A stretch of DNA of 64,000 bases from Psychrobacillus insolitus (GTDB lineage: Bacteria; Bacillota; Bacilli; Bacillales_A; Planococcaceae): NCBI RefSeq assembly GCF_003254155.1, contig NZ_QKZI01000001.1, forward strand, positions 1,054,001 to 1,118,000, given 5' to 3'. The notes under the pieces were generated by a model. It saw only the letters and a list, made by a program, of their open reading frames with translations. It searched no databases and was not told where the DNA came from. The position numbers and the translations under genes were made by a program. Of the stretch, positions 27,600 to 35,998 are shown one piece after another (position 1 is the first letter of the stretch; the number at the start of each line of letters is the position of its first letter).

Positions 27600-28643
27600 A
27601 TGAAAGCTTTAGTATATGCAAGTCCAGGAAAAAAAGAAGTACGTGAGGTTGAAAAGCCGCGTATTATTAATGATAGTGATGCAATCATCAAGTTAACGAA
27701 AACAACTATTTGTGGTACCGATTTACACATTCTTGGAGGCGATGTACCTGCTTGTAAAGAGGGAACAATTTTAGGCCACGAAGGCATCGGTATCGTTGAA
27801 GAAGTTGGTTCAGGAGTGAAAAACTTTAAAGTTGGCGATAAGGTTATTATTTCATGTGTTACAGCCTGTGGCACTTGTGATTACTGTAAAACTGGGTTAT
27901 ACGCGCACTGTAAAGATGGGGGTTGGATTTTAGGGCACCTCATTAATGGTACACAAGCAGAATACGTACACATTCCACACGCTGATAACTCGCTATACCA
28001 CATTCCAAAAGGGATGTCTGACGATGCAGCCGTTATGATTTCTGATATTTTACCTACCGGCTTTGAAATCGGTGTACTAAACGGTCAAGTTTCTCCTGGC
28101 GACACCATTGCCATTGTAGGTGCGGGTCCAATCGGGATGTCCGTATTATTAACGTCTCAATTTTATTCACCCTCTACAATTATTATGGTGGACTTAGATG
28201 AAAACCGACTAAAGGAATCAAAGCGTTTTGGTGCTACACACACCATCATCTCTAAAGATGGGGATGCAGCCATAAAGGAAATTTTAGAAATAACAGGCGG
28301 CCGGGGCGTCGACGTTGCAATCGAAGCAGTAGGATACCCTGCCACATTCGACATATGCCAAAAAATCTTAGCTCCTGGTGGCCATCTAGCAAACGTAGGA
28401 GTACATGGAAAACCTGTAGATTTACAATTACAGGACCTTTGGATTCGTAATGTTACGATTACGACTGGGCTTGTATCTACAAACACAATCCCTATGCTTT
28501 TAAAAACGTTAGTAAACGGAAAGATCCAAATTGAAGAGCTCGTTACGCACAACTTCACATTCGATAATATTATAGAAGCTTATGACACATTCAAAAGCGC
28601 TGCTAAAGAAAAAGCACTCAAGATCATTATTGATTTTAAATAA
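27600..28643 (+). CDS. Zinc-dependent medium-chain alcohol dehydrogenase
   Basis: NAD(P)-dependent MDR family oxidoreductase. Residues CGTDLHILGG (about 38-47, catalytic zinc Cys), GHEGIGIVEEVG (about 59-70, zinc His), the structural-zinc cluster CGTCDYCKTGLYAHC (about 92-106) and the coenzyme site VGAGPIGMSVL (about 174-184) are present. The 347-residue length is typical. The GGWILGHLINGTQAEYVHIP segment resembles isopropanol or aryl-alcohol dehydrogenases of the Clostridium and Thermoanaerobacter secondary-alcohol type; the substrate is uncertain. GGAGG precedes the ATG. Monocistronic. Confidence 0.88.
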   Translation: MKALVYASPGKKEVREVEKPRIINDSDAIIKLTKTTICGTDLHILGGDVPACKEGTILGHEGIGIVEEVGSGVKNFKVGDKVIISCVTACGTCDYCKTGLYAHCKDGGWILGHLINGTQAEYVHIPHADNSLYHIPKGMSDDAAVMISDILPTGFEIGVLNGQVSPGDTIAIVGAGPIGMSVLLTSQFYSPSTIIMVDLDENRLKESKRFGATHTIISKDGDAAIKEILEITGGRGVDVAIEAVGYPATFDICQKILAPGGHLANVGVHGKPVDLQLQDLWIRNVTITTGLVSTNTIPMLLKTLVNGKIQIEELVTHNFTFDNIIEAYDTFKSAAKEKALKIIIDFK

Positions 28644-28651
28644 GCTATATA

Positions 28652-28686
28652 AACAAGAGCTCGGTTCCATACCGAGCTCTTGTTTT
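28652..28686 (+). terminator. Terminator of the alcohol dehydrogenase gene
   Basis: AACAAGAGCTCGG and CCGAGCTCTTGTT perfect stem followed by TTTTT. Confidence 0.88.
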
Positions 28687-28759
28687 TTATGCCATACTGA
28701 AATTGCACTTACTTATGGTACGGTTCACCGTGATATATATGTAAGGATTTATAATTTTT

Positions 28760-28912
28760 TTATAAGCTTGCTTCTTTTAGTTTTACTTGTGCTTTTGCTT
28801 GTGCAACTTGACCATATTTTTCTTGTACAGCCCAAATACCAATTGCTTCCACAATATATGGAATTGCAAACGACAAGAGTAAGCCCTTTCTTTTCTCCAA
28901 ATACTTTGGATT
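28760..28912 (-). pseudogene. Orphan C-terminal coding fragment
   Basis: Minus-strand frame reading LLLSFAIPYIVEAIGIWAVQ, then EKYGQVAQAKAQVKLKEASL and stop. The hydrophobic helix followed by a charged, alanine-rich amphipathic tail looks like the end of a membrane protein. The frame is closed by a stop 50 codons upstream with no start codon or ribosome site, so it appears to be a truncated relic. The parent gene is not recognised. The rest of the 28687-29165 gap shows nothing further. Confidence 0.4.
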
Positions 28913-29165
28913 TCATATTTTTTTGTAATTGTGGTATTCATATATTGGATTAAAATTGAAAATGAATTCTTATTTTTGAACATTTTAATAATTTTTTTAA
29001 AAACATTAGGCAAGTTAAACGATACGTATAATCAGTAGATAATTGGGGATTATAAAGTTGAAATGTCCGAACAATTGTTTAGACGTTCACTTGTTCCATT
29101 GCGCCTAAGTAATAGTAAAATTTTTAGACGCTTTTATTAAAATTCATAAAGGAGGTTTCACAAAG

Positions 29166-29786
29166 TTGACTCAAAACCAACAAAATATCAGTTCTAAAAG
29201 TGCATTCACTCGTTTCATGTTGGGATCAATTATGACCGCATATGGTACTGTCAGGCTTATGCATGATGAGAAAAGCAGGAAAGGTCAAATGCTCGTCTTG
29301 TTAGGTTCCATGACAGCAGCTGAAGGCGCAACAAAGTTTTGTGCAACAAAAGCGATGGTTAGTAACACATTGCAAAATATGATGAACGAAAATGCTTCAA
29401 AAGGCGCATCAGCTAATGCTGATTCCACAATGAATAGCAAAACTCAATCCGGACAACACGCTTCGAGTGGTAGCACCGGACAAGCGGGCGGAAACATAAA
29501 GCAGATGGTCGGAAACATAGCACCACAAGTTGAAAAAATGATGAACAGCGTGGCAAATATGGCCGAATCACCTATTCCTTCCGGAGCTAATAATGTTGAA
29601 AAGCAGGCAGCTCCGAAGGATACACCAAATAGTCAGCCTCCTACAAAAGCAGCTGCTGCTAATTCCAACACCCCTAAAGCAGATGGTGCCGCTAATAAGT
29701 CTATACCTAATATGGATACATCAATCATAATCGCATCTGCAAAAACAACTGACAAAAACGCATCTGCACCAAACCCAGTACAATAA
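29166..29786 (+). CDS. Hypothetical protein with DUF2892-like N-terminus and low-complexity tail
   Basis: The 206-residue protein starts at TTG 29166, chosen for AAAGGAGGT 7 nt upstream. Residues about 12-65 (FTRFMLGSIMTAYGTVRLM, GQMLVLLGSMTAAEGATKF) resemble the two-helix DUF2892/YgaP-type membrane segment. Residues 75-206 are a disordered Ala/Ser/Asn/Gln/Gly-rich tail with QMVGNIAPQVEKMMNSVANM as the only helical block. No signal peptide. Function unknown; a membrane-bound or spore-associated protein is possible but not shown. Monocistronic with its own terminator. Confidence 0.7.
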   Translation: MTQNQQNISSKSAFTRFMLGSIMTAYGTVRLMHDEKSRKGQMLVLLGSMTAAEGATKFCATKAMVSNTLQNMMNENASKGASANADSTMNSKTQSGQHASSGSTGQAGGNIKQMVGNIAPQVEKMMNSVANMAESPIPSGANNVEKQAAPKDTPNSQPPTKAAAANSNTPKADGAANKSIPNMDTSIIIASAKTTDKNASAPNPVQ

Positions 29787-29793
29787 CGAAAAT

Positions 29794-29832
29794 GAAAACA
29801 TGCTACCGTAAATTGCGGTAGCATGTTTTCGT
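29794..29832. terminator. Bidirectional terminator
   Basis: GAAAACATGCTACCG and CGGTAGCATGTTTTC perfect 15-bp stem, between the convergent low-complexity gene and the HPr kinase gene. Confidence 0.85.
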
Positions 29833-29884
29833 TACTTAATTTTAATAATGCAAGTAGCTGCCTTCACAAAATGAGTATGAATAT

Positions 29885-30808
29885 TTAATTTGAATTATCA
29901 AAGTCTTTTTCGAGTCGTTGTACAAAATCCTCCGCAGCACTATAACCTTGTTGCTTTAAATACCAATTATTTGCTGCAGCCTCAATTAAACCTGCTACAT
30001 CACGGCCTGGCTGAAGTTGAATTTGAATATGTGGAATTTGAACCCCCATATAATCGGTAAACTTTGTTTCTAACTCTAATTCGTTATTAAGGTCATTTTG
30101 TTCCCACTTTGTCAGCTCAATATCAAGCGCAATTCGTGTTTCTTCTTGAAATGATGCTCTCCCGTAAAGTCGCACTACATTTAACAAACCGATACTTCGC
30201 AAGGCAAGAAATTCTTTGTTCTTTTCATTATGTGTTCCAAGTAATGTTTGAGGGCTTAGCTTTTTCAGCACAACAATATCATCCGCAATCAATCGATGTC
30301 CACGGCCAATTAATGTGTGAGCTGTTTCACTTTTCCCAACACCTGACTTGCCTCGTAAAAGTATCCCCATTCCTGCAACATTCACACAAACACCGTGAAT
30401 GGCTATTTCTTGTGCCATTCCCTTCATTACATATGCATCTAACTTCGCACTTAAAACACTGGTTGAATCAGGAGTTTGTAAGACCGGAATTTTTTCAGCT
30501 ACGCAATATTGTATTAATCCTAAAGGTTCCTCTTGATTGGATGTTATGATAATACACGGAGGATTATATTTAACAATATTCCCAATGCGCAGCCTACATT
30601 CTTCATCTTCTAATGTGTGTAAATAATTTATTTCATTCTTCCCTAAAATTTGTACATACCCGGTCGTAATAAAATCAAATTTGTCCATAAACTCAAGTCC
30701 TGGACGACGTACTTTATTATGTATTAATGGTCTATGCAATTGATCATGTCCAGCTAAAACCTTAAATGAGAACTTACGGACAATATCCTTAACAGTAATT
30801 ATTTTCAT
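29885..30808 (-). CDS. HPr kinase/phosphorylase-like protein
   Basis: HprK phosphorylates HPr or Crh at Ser46 to trigger CcpA-mediated catabolite repression. The 307-residue protein has the N-terminal HprK domain (about 1-130) and the catalytic domain with Walker A RGKSGVGKSETAHTLIGRGH (about 151-170) and LIADDIVV. The C-terminal signature reads LQPGRDVAGLIEAAANNWYL, somewhat different from the canonical RPGRNLAVIIEVAAMNFRL. It is not next to lgt, its usual Bacillales partner, so it may be a second, divergent copy. Single gene beside the catabolic island, with TATACT as a possible -10 about 80 bp upstream. Confidence 0.85.
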   Translation of the reverse strand: MKIITVKDIVRKFSFKVLAGHDQLHRPLIHNKVRRPGLEFMDKFDFITTGYVQILGKNEINYLHTLEDEECRLRIGNIVKYNPPCIIITSNQEEPLGLIQYCVAEKIPVLQTPDSTSVLSAKLDAYVMKGMAQEIAIHGVCVNVAGMGILLRGKSGVGKSETAHTLIGRGHRLIADDIVVLKKLSPQTLLGTHNEKNKEFLALRSIGLLNVVRLYGRASFQEETRIALDIELTKWEQNDLNNELELETKFTDYMGVQIPHIQIQLQPGRDVAGLIEAAANNWYLKQQGYSAAEDFVQRLEKDFDNSN

Positions 30809-30956
30809 CTTTTAATCTCTCGCCTTCTAGATGACATCTAACATACACTTTAAAATTTCATTTAATTTGTAACCACTCTTAGTATAAAATATACCATTTA
30901 TATCTTATTTCAACAAAAGATTTTTAAATGATGACGCTGCACATTTTTGCCCAGGT

Positions 30957-31012
30957 AAAAACACCTCCGATTTAAGTACTTATTGCAAGTGTACTCAAAC
31001 TGAAGGTGTTTT
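30957..31012. terminator. Long nested hairpin downstream of the lower catabolic operon
   Basis: Outer arms AAAACACCT and AGGTGTTTT enclose an inner TTTAAGTAC/GTGTACTCAAA pairing. It lies between the last gene of the island (racemase-like) and hprK-like, about 100 bp after the former. A terminator is likely; the long interval before it is unusual. The remaining 30809-31113 shows only the hprK promoter region. Confidence 0.5.
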
Positions 31013-31113
31013 ATATTGTCTCACTATTTTAGCGTAAGTCCAAAATCTATATTATAGATCCATCCATTTTTATATTACAAAGTATCATTAAAAAAGGAAT
31101 TTTCGATACTGCG

Positions 31114-31956
31114 TTAAAAAGGAACCTTCACAGAAAGACCATAGTCCGATTCTGCATGTAAATCACTCTTTAAATTATAGAACTCTCTTAGTTTTGTTAC
31201 AGCCTCTTCTGGAGGTTTCGCGTTGAAATATCCTTTTCTAGTCATTGTTACACCAGAATTTTTTTTCAAATCATAAAAAGTTTCACACATCTTAATACCT
31301 GCTGCAAATGAGTCGACGATTGGCACGTCTCCAATTCTACTAATACCATGGGTAGCTAAAAATACATTCATTGGTCCTTCACCCGGGACAATTACATCTG
31401 CACCTAGTTCGATTGCTTTTTCAGCTGCATTAGTAAAAGCTTGTATTACTGGACCAGGATTAGCAAAGCCTTCAAGAATATCATAAAAACCAACATTCGT
31501 TTGTACAATTGGACCCAGTTTGGACCCTAAACCATATCGCTCTATGTTAAATTTCAATTGATCCGTTAAAGGTTCTAAAAAATTTACAATACCAATAGTA
31601 TCCCCCAACATCGAAGCTACATGAAATGAAGCCTGTCCATAGCCTATGACCGGAATATCTACAAGTGTACGTGCTTCCAATAATCCAACGTCAGGAATAG
31701 TCCCAATGAAAACACAGTCATATCCTGCTTTTTCCGCGATTAGAGCATTTTTAATAAATTGTTCCTTATGCAGACTTTGCAAATAATTATACGTAATAAA
31801 GTGCCCCGGATATTGAGCTGGATATGTTTCATTCGACATTCCATGCAACACAACCTCAACATCTGGACGAGCTACTTTTTGAATATGATTGACTACTGCA
31901 TCGCGATATTGTGGAATGCTTTCAATAGATGTCAGACTTTGATGCCAAATCTTCAT
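31114..31956 (-). CDS. Asp/Glu/hydantoin racemase-fold protein lacking both catalytic cysteines
   Basis: A 280-residue protein with the two-lobed racemase-family fold: KIWHQSLTSIE at the start, AGYDCVFIGTIPDVGLLEAR (about 77-96), VIGYGQASFHVASMLGDTIG, and GADVIVPGEGPMNVFL (about 190). In true racemases the segments after the first and fifth strands hold catalytic Cys; here they read GTIPD and VPGEGP. Either another residue serves or the protein does different chemistry, as in maleate isomerase or decarboxylase relatives. GGGGTGA precedes the ATG. It is last in the lower catabolic operon. Confidence 0.75.
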   Translation of the reverse strand: MKIWHQSLTSIESIPQYRDAVVNHIQKVARPDVEVVLHGMSNETYPAQYPGHFITYNYLQSLHKEQFIKNALIAEKAGYDCVFIGTIPDVGLLEARTLVDIPVIGYGQASFHVASMLGDTIGIVNFLEPLTDQLKFNIERYGLGSKLGPIVQTNVGFYDILEGFANPGPVIQAFTNAAEKAIELGADVIVPGEGPMNVFLATHGISRIGDVPIVDSFAAGIKMCETFYDLKKNSGVTMTRKGYFNAKPPEEAVTKLREFYNLKSDLHAESDYGLSVKVPF

Positions 31957-31962
31957 TTCAAC

Positions 31963-33363
31963 TCACCCCTTTACAAATAAACTTTCAGTATTTATATTTT
32001 GTATAGCTGTACGCACAGCTATCCTTCCAAAAATAGCGGCTTTTCCTAGAGAGCTTCCTGTCATATAGCCAGCACCATGAAACCCTCCAACAAGTTCTCC
32101 TGCTGCATATAAGCCTTCAATAGGCTCATTATAAGGATTTAATACTCTAGCTTGTTCATCTACAGCAATACCTGCATAAGTTGCCAGCATTGCAACAGTT
32201 GTTCGCATTCCATAAAACGGTCCTTCACTTATCGTTGTCGGATTGCCAAAATTATGTGTTAAAGTGCTACGTCCAAACTGTTGATCTACACCTTTACTTA
32301 CATCGCTATTATATGTTTGAATCGTTTCGAGTAGGGCTTTTTCTGGCACATCAATTTTTTGTGCTAACTCACTCAGTGAATTAGCCTGTTCAATTAATCC
32401 TAAATCTAGTAACTTGTCAAAGTCATATAATGCATCTCCTGGTACACTTTCTTTCATAATTGCTTGATCCCATATTTGATAGGTTATACCATCTGATTGT
32501 TCTAAAGCTTTTGTTCCAATTAATTTATAAGAAATTGATTCATTCACAAACCGTTTTGCTTCCGCGTTTATAATGATTGCACCTTTGTAAAAGACTAACC
32601 CTTGAGATTTACGAGGACCATCTGCTGATGGATGAAAACCATAAGTCCCTTTTAGAAAGGGAAAGTCCCGCATCCAGGCACCTTGTTCCCATGCCAGTTT
32701 GATGCCATCTCCAACGTTCCCTTTACCTCCAATTCGAAGCGCCCCCTTCAATTGAGGAGCAAATGCATTCAATAAGGTTTCACTTTTAGAAAACCCACCA
32801 GAAGCTATAATTACACCATCTTCAGCAATTGCATTGAATTCTTTTCCATCTTTCACATAGAAAACTTCCGTCACTTTACCTTCGTTATTTTTACGCAATC
32901 TTTTAACATCTGCATTTAATAGAAAAGTAACATTGGAATTTGAATTGGCAAGATCAAATAATGTTTGGATTGCCTGTTTAGGAGTAATTTGATGTCCTCT
33001 TGGCACACTATGTCCACTTACTGCTTGAACCGCATGAAATTGTACACCTTTTTCTATTAACCATTGATAAGTTTCTAGTTGATGCTGGCCATAAGCTTCT
33101 ACAAGAGACCTTTCATTGGCACCATCTCCGACCGTAAGTAGGTCATTTACGAGCATTTCTGTTGAATCTTGAATTCCTTCTTGCATTTGTAAATCTGTAT
33201 TTGCAAATGCCATATATCTTCCACTAAGTAAAGAACTGCCGCCTATTTCATTTTCTTTTTCTAAAATGAGTACGCGAACATTATTAGAAACCGCTTCAAC
33301 AGCTGCACATAACCCTGCCATTCCTGCTCCTATAATAATAATATTATAGTTTTCCATAGGCAT
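31963..33363 (-). CDS. FAD-dependent oxidoreductase, fumarate reductase/KstD-like
   Basis: A 466-residue flavoprotein of the FAD_binding_2 family, which includes fumarate reductase, 3-ketosteroid dehydrogenase and urocanate reductase. It has the dinucleotide site IIIIGAGMAGLCAAVEA (about 7-23), EKENEIGGSSLLSGRYMA, IIASGGFSKSETLL and the C-terminal GLYAAGELVGGFHGAGYMTG (about 420-440), FAD contacts. No heme-binding or secretion signal, so it is cytoplasmic. Substrate unknown. Its ATG overlaps the stop of the GlcG-like gene by one base (TAATG), so coupled translation is expected. Confidence 0.82.
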   Translation of the reverse strand: MPMENYNIIIIGAGMAGLCAAVEAVSNNVRVLILEKENEIGGSSLLSGRYMAFANTDLQMQEGIQDSTEMLVNDLLTVGDGANERSLVEAYGQHQLETYQWLIEKGVQFHAVQAVSGHSVPRGHQITPKQAIQTLFDLANSNSNVTFLLNADVKRLRKNNEGKVTEVFYVKDGKEFNAIAEDGVIIASGGFSKSETLLNAFAPQLKGALRIGGKGNVGDGIKLAWEQGAWMRDFPFLKGTYGFHPSADGPRKSQGLVFYKGAIIINAEAKRFVNESISYKLIGTKALEQSDGITYQIWDQAIMKESVPGDALYDFDKLLDLGLIEQANSLSELAQKIDVPEKALLETIQTYNSDVSKGVDQQFGRSTLTHNFGNPTTISEGPFYGMRTTVAMLATYAGIAVDEQARVLNPYNEPIEGLYAAGELVGGFHGAGYMTGSSLGKAAIFGRIAVRTAIQNINTESLFVKG

Positions 33364-33806
33364 TACACTTCCTCAAATTGCTTAAGTAATTCAAGCGCAG
33401 CTTCACATACTTGCATATCATGTGTATAATGTCCCCCACTTACACCAATACCTCCGATTAATTCACCATTTATCAAGATGGGATAACCGCCTCCAAAGAT
33501 GATTAAACGATCTGTATGCACAATACCATGTAATAATGGTGGATCATTTTTTAAACGATCATACCATTCATGCGTTGGACGATTATATGCTGCGGCTGAA
33601 AATGCTTTATTTTGTGCAATTTCTAAACTCAATACTGGAGCTCCATCCATAGCAGAAAATGCTTTTAAATTTCCGACTTTATCAACAATTGAAATACTAA
33701 ATGGCATACCTAATTCTTTACCCTTTACTACAGCCGCCTCCAATAATTTGATAGAAAGCTCTAAACTAATATTTTTTGATTCTATTGATGTTACTATTTT
33801 ATTCAT
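33363..33806 (-). CDS. GlcG/HbpS family protein
   Basis: A 147-residue member of the GlcG/HbpS (PduO C-terminal-like) family, found in glycolate, propanediol and heme-related operons; HbpS binds heme. The core ISLELSIKLLEAAVVKGKEL, GVSGGHYTHDMQVCEAAL and FGGGYPILINGELIGGIGV are characteristic. The start is placed at ATG 33806, because GGAGG lies 8 nt upstream; the frame extends upstream to a GTG that overlaps the ribosome site. It overlaps the preceding SDR gene by 8 bp. Role in this operon unknown. Confidence 0.82.
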   Translation of the reverse strand: MNKIVTSIESKNISLELSIKLLEAAVVKGKELGMPFSISIVDKVGNLKAFSAMDGAPVLSLEIAQNKAFSAAAYNRPTHEWYDRLKNDPPLLHGIVHTDRLIIFGGGYPILINGELIGGIGVSGGHYTHDMQVCEAALELLKQFEEV

Positions 33807-34563
33807 TTTCTTTTCCTCCACTCATTTTTTTAGTTGAAACTGGTTGCCCTGCTCCAAATGCTTCAATTGATGACGCTGTTATGGCTTTCATTTTAGGTAA
33901 ACAAAGATCAACAATAATGTTTGCTAAGTCAATCGGTTCTAGCCAGCCTTCTTTATTTAGATCTGGACCTAAATCATCTGTCATTTTTGTATTAACTGGT
34001 CCTGGACAAATAGCATTAACTCGAATACCATATGGCTTTAATTCTTCTCCAAGTGCTTTTGATAACCCAATAACGGCATGTTTTGAACTGATATATGCAC
34101 TGCGGTTTGGTCCACCTTTTGTACCCCAGATCGATGAAATATTCAAAATGACACCTTCCGCACGTTCCATCATGTCAGGCACTACTTTTTTACTTAGTAA
34201 AAATGGACCCTTTACATTAACATCATGAACCCAATTCCACTCTTCTATAGAAGTATCAACAAAAGGTTTTAAACTCATTACACCTGCATTGTTTATCAAA
34301 ATAGAAACGGGTCCAAGTGTGTTATTGACGCGATCAATAATAGTATCTACATCTTTTTCTTTTGATACATCACCTGTGACAACTACAGTATTTGTTCCAT
34401 ACGTTTTTTGAATATACGCAGAAACTTCTTCACATTCTTGCACGGAACGGGAACAAATTGCGACATCTGCACCAAGTGAAGCAAGCAAGATACATGTTTC
34501 TCGTCCAATCCCTCTTCCCCCACCAGTAACCAACGCTACCTGACCTTTTAGCTCTAGCACCAT
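33799..34563 (-). CDS. Short-chain dehydrogenase/reductase
   Basis: A 254-residue classical SDR: cofactor site VTGGGRGIGRE (about 13-23), NNAGV (about 90), catalytic Ser in LNISSIWG (about 141) and Tyr-Lys in SAYISSKHA (about 155-163), then the PGPVNTKMT loop. SRS after the second strand (ICSRSVQE) suggests NADP preference. The substrate is probably an alcohol or ketone intermediate of the pathway. Its start lies 10 bp after the flavoprotein gene upstream and its end overlaps the GlcG-like gene. Confidence 0.87.
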   Translation of the reverse strand: MVLELKGQVALVTGGGRGIGRETCILLASLGADVAICSRSVQECEEVSAYIQKTYGTNTVVVTGDVSKEKDVDTIIDRVNNTLGPVSILINNAGVMSLKPFVDTSIEEWNWVHDVNVKGPFLLSKKVVPDMMERAEGVILNISSIWGTKGGPNRSAYISSKHAVIGLSKALGEELKPYGIRVNAICPGPVNTKMTDDLGPDLNKEGWLEPIDLANIIVDLCLPKMKAITASSIEAFGAGQPVSTKKMSGGKENE

Positions 34564-34573
34564 AGTTTCCCTC

Positions 34574-35998
34574 CTATTTTACATACGCTTCTTTTTTTAC
34601 AGGAATAGAATTTGCAACATGTTCTCCGGATCTTTTGCCATATACAAGACCTCTAAGTACAGATGTACCACCTGGATACTTACCATAATACAAACCAGCA
34701 GTTTCACCTGCAGCATATAATCCTGGAATTGGCACATCATCATTGGATAAAACACGCCCATTAATATCAGTTGCTAACCCACCATTTGTAAATACATTGC
34801 AACAAATAATAGGGTACGCAACAAACGGACCTTGGTTTATTTGAATTGCCCAATTGGATTTTGGAGGTGTAATGTTGATCGCTTTTTTATTGTCCTTCTT
34901 ATTCCATAAGAATTCACCAGGCTGAACAGCATGATTAAATTGCTCTACCGTTTCTAGTAATCTTTCTGGAGAAACATTAATTTTAAGTGCAAGCTCTTCA
35001 ATAGTTTCTGCTTCAATTGCTTCTACTTCGGTTTGAAGTGCCTCCTCATAACCAGGAATATTATAGATTTGTTGGTCTGAAATCATATAAGCTAAATGAT
35101 TTGGACAATCATAAAAAATCTTGCGAGCTACTTCCTCATACTGTTCATCAATCGTAGCAATTCCCTCATCAGTAAATCGGTTCCCTTCTTGATTCACTAA
35201 AATACCGTATGGATAGAGCATAACTCCAGCTTCCTCACGTTTGCTTCGAGGATCAACGGTTTCTGCATGGAAGGAATCAAATTGTCCTGCACTTTTTGCC
35301 CCAATTTTTAGCGCAAGTCGAATCATCTCTCCTTTATTAAATAATCCCCCTTCCGCAACTGTTGGAATTTTATGTGCATCTTTCCCGATATATTGAGCCA
35401 TCATTTCTTGGCTTCCTTGAAAACCACCTGATGCTAAAATCACTGAACCTACTTTAAGAGTTACGGAAGAACCATCATTAATACGAACCTTTAAAGCTTC
35501 AACTGCACCATCATCGTCTAATATTAAATCCCAAGCAGTTGATTCGTACATAATTTCTACTCCAAGAGCTCTTGCTCGTAAGGATAAAGCATCAATAATT
35601 GCTCGCCCTCCACCTACAGGTAAAAGGCGTGGTTTTGCAGCTGTTAAAAACATTGTAGGTAAATAATCGAACTCTACACCTTTGGATTCTACCCACCGTA
35701 AAGTTGGGCCAGCATCTTTTGCAAGTGTTTCAATGTAGGCACGATCAGAATAATGATCAGAGAAATCCAGCATATCTTCTACAAGATTTTCAGCTGGAGT
35801 ATCAATATTTTCCATACGCATGTAGGCAGCTGTCCAACGAGAATTCCCACCACGTTGATCAAATGGTGCGCGTTCTAAAATGGCAACTTTTAATTCTTTA
35901 CCCTGTTCTTTCGCTTTTTCTACAGCTGCTAGTGCTGCGGATGTTCCAGCAACCCCACAACCAATCACGACCAAATCAAAATCTACTTCTCTCGCCAT
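34574..35998 (-). CDS. FAD-dependent tricarballylate dehydrogenase-like flavoprotein
   Basis: A 474-residue FAD_binding_2 flavoprotein similar in pattern to tricarballylate dehydrogenase TcuA: LVVIGCGVAGTSAALAAV (about 9-26), ERAPFDQRGGNSRWTAAYMR (about 42-61), ILASGGFQGSQEMMAQYIG and GLYAAGETAGLYYGKYPGG (about 428-446). It is paralogous in family, but not closely, to the protein at 31963-33363. It overlaps the upstream lyase-family gene by 23 bp. It probably desaturates a carboxylic acid, but the substrate is unknown. Confidence 0.82.
   Translation of the reverse strand: MAREVDFDLVVIGCGVAGTSAALAAVEKAKEQGKELKVAILERAPFDQRGGNSRWTAAYMRMENIDTPAENLVEDMLDFSDHYSDRAYIETLAKDAGPTLRWVESKGVEFDYLPTMFLTAAKPRLLPVGGGRAIIDALSLRARALGVEIMYESTAWDLILDDDGAVEALKVRINDGSSVTLKVGSVILASGGFQGSQEMMAQYIGKDAHKIPTVAEGGLFNKGEMIRLALKIGAKSAGQFDSFHAETVDPRSKREEAGVMLYPYGILVNQEGNRFTDEGIATIDEQYEEVARKIFYDCPNHLAYMISDQQIYNIPGYEEALQTEVEAIEAETIEELALKINVSPERLLETVEQFNHAVQPGEFLWNKKDNKKAINITPPKSNWAIQINQGPFVAYPIICCNVFTNGGLATDINGRVLSNDDVPIPGLYAAGETAGLYYGKYPGGTSVLRGLVYGKRSGEHVANSIPVKKEAYVK

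Noticed and set aside
28582-28953. 123-codon plus-strand frame after the alcohol dehydrogenase
   Set aside because: It overlaps the dehydrogenase end, crosses its terminator and is leucine-rich shadow sequence.
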